Positions 6,123 through 6,532 of a DNA stretch of 6,532 bases are shown piece after piece. The number at the start of each line of letters is the position of its first letter. Positions within the stretch are counted from its first letter, which is position 1. Made by a program: the position numbers and the translations under genes. The stretch is from Campylobacter sp. (GTDB lineage Bacteria; Campylobacterota; Campylobacteria; Campylobacterales; Campylobacteraceae), in assembly GCA_021203945.1 (NCBI GenBank), contig JAJQAF010000048.1, positions 1 to 6,532 on the forward strand. Direction: 5' to 3'. The notes beneath the pieces are model-generated. The model searched no databases. It was not told the origin of the DNA and worked only from the letters and a program-made list of their open reading frames with translations.

Positions 6123-6532
6123 ATGAGTTTTGTGCCTTTATTTTCTATATTTACTATCATTGCAACCGGTTTTTGCGCAAAAAGATTTGGACTACTAAGA
6201 CCCAAACATTCCGTTATATTTGTAAATTTCGTGCTTTATTTTGCTATTCCGGCGCTAATATTCGATAAAATTTATCACGTCAAAATCGATACTTCACTTA
6301 TAAATACCATTCTTACGGGCTTTACTTCAACTGCCATCGGAGCGTTGATAGCGCTTGGGATAGGTATTTTTCTTAAATTTACGAAAGCAACGATCGTCAG
6401 TATGGTGATGCTAAGCTTATTTGGCAACACGTTATTTGTTGGTATGCCGGTAGTGCAAGGCTTTTTCGGCAACGAAATGTTAAACGAGGTTATATTTTAC
6501 GATCAGATAGCTACATCCATCCCGCTTTCGAT
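6123..6532 (+). CDS. AEC (auxin efflux carrier) family transporter, 3' end cut by window edge
   Basis: This is the N-terminal 136 residues of an inner-membrane permease; AEC family members are usually about 300 residues with ten helices. It begins MSFVPLFSIFTIIATGF, a hydrophobic first helix. Further hydrophobic stretches lie near 31-47, 59-85 and 91-115, and another begins near 121. The conserved core is recognisable as LFGNTLFVGMPVVQGFFG (99-116) and the polar YDQIATSIPLS (126-136), equivalent to the Asn/Gly/Pro-rich helix breaks of the family. AAGAG lies five bases before the ATG. Bacterial members export or exchange small organic acids or amino acids; the substrate here is unknown. It is transcribed away from the sugar operon and has higher GC (about 45% in 6421-6480), so it is probably ancestral flanking DNA, not part of the polysaccharide pathway. 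Confidence 0.88.
   Translation, partial: MSFVPLFSIFTIIATGFCAKRFGLLRPKHSVIFVNFVLYFAIPALIFDKIYHVKIDTSLINTILTGFTSTAIGALIALGIGIFLKFTKATIVSMVMLSLFGNTLFVGMPVVQGFFGNEMLNEVIFYDQIATSIPLS

Noticed and set aside
6275..6472. 65-codon minus-strand open frame inside the AEC gene
   Set aside because: It is antisense to a well-supported membrane protein and has no ribosome site or family signal.
1..6532. Phase-variable poly-G or poly-C tracts, common in Campylobacter surface loci
   Set aside because: No G or C run long enough was found. The A/T runs, such as about 2933-2939, are ordinary for this composition.

Overview
The window is AT-rich, with weak -35 elements, TATAAT-type -10 boxes and very compact genes. 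This looks like a member of the Campylobacterota, most likely Campylobacter; that is inferred from composition and style, since no rRNA or other marker is present. The content is an accessory surface-polysaccharide (LOS, LPS or capsule) locus next to an unrelated transporter gene.

Positions 1-5730 hold six genes on the minus strand, read right to left as one tight transcription unit. In order they are rfbF (glucose-1-phosphate cytidylyltransferase), rfbG (CDP-glucose 4,6-dehydratase), a full-length acetolactate-synthase-like ThDP enzyme, a HAD-IIA (NagD-like) phosphatase, an HpcH/HpaI (citrate lyase beta) type aldolase, and an NAD-dependent epimerase/dehydratase that runs off the left edge. 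The rfbF-rfbG gap is 2 bases. Three later junctions are 4-base ATGA overlaps and one is a 20-base overlap with its own strong Shine-Dalgarno. A likely promoter lies just upstream of rfbF.

Positions 5731-6122 are a divergent intergenic region. It holds candidate promoters for both directions and a small GC-richer island (about 5905-5988) that is open on both strands and bounded by a 7-bp inverted repeat. Positions 6123-6532 are the start of a plus-strand AEC (auxin efflux carrier family) transporter of higher GC, cut by the right edge.

Together, RfbF and RfbG would turn glucose-1-phosphate and CTP into CDP-4-keto-6-deoxyglucose. In classic 3,6-dideoxyhexose clusters rfbH (ddhC) follows. Here that place is taken by a ThDP carboligase/decarboxylase, a phosphatase and a 2-oxo-acid aldolase, and then a short-chain reductase/epimerase. 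This suggests a modified CDP-hexose, possibly branched by a two- or three-carbon unit derived from a 2-oxo acid. By analogy, YerE adds a two-carbon unit from pyruvate in yersiniose synthesis. The end product cannot be read from this window.
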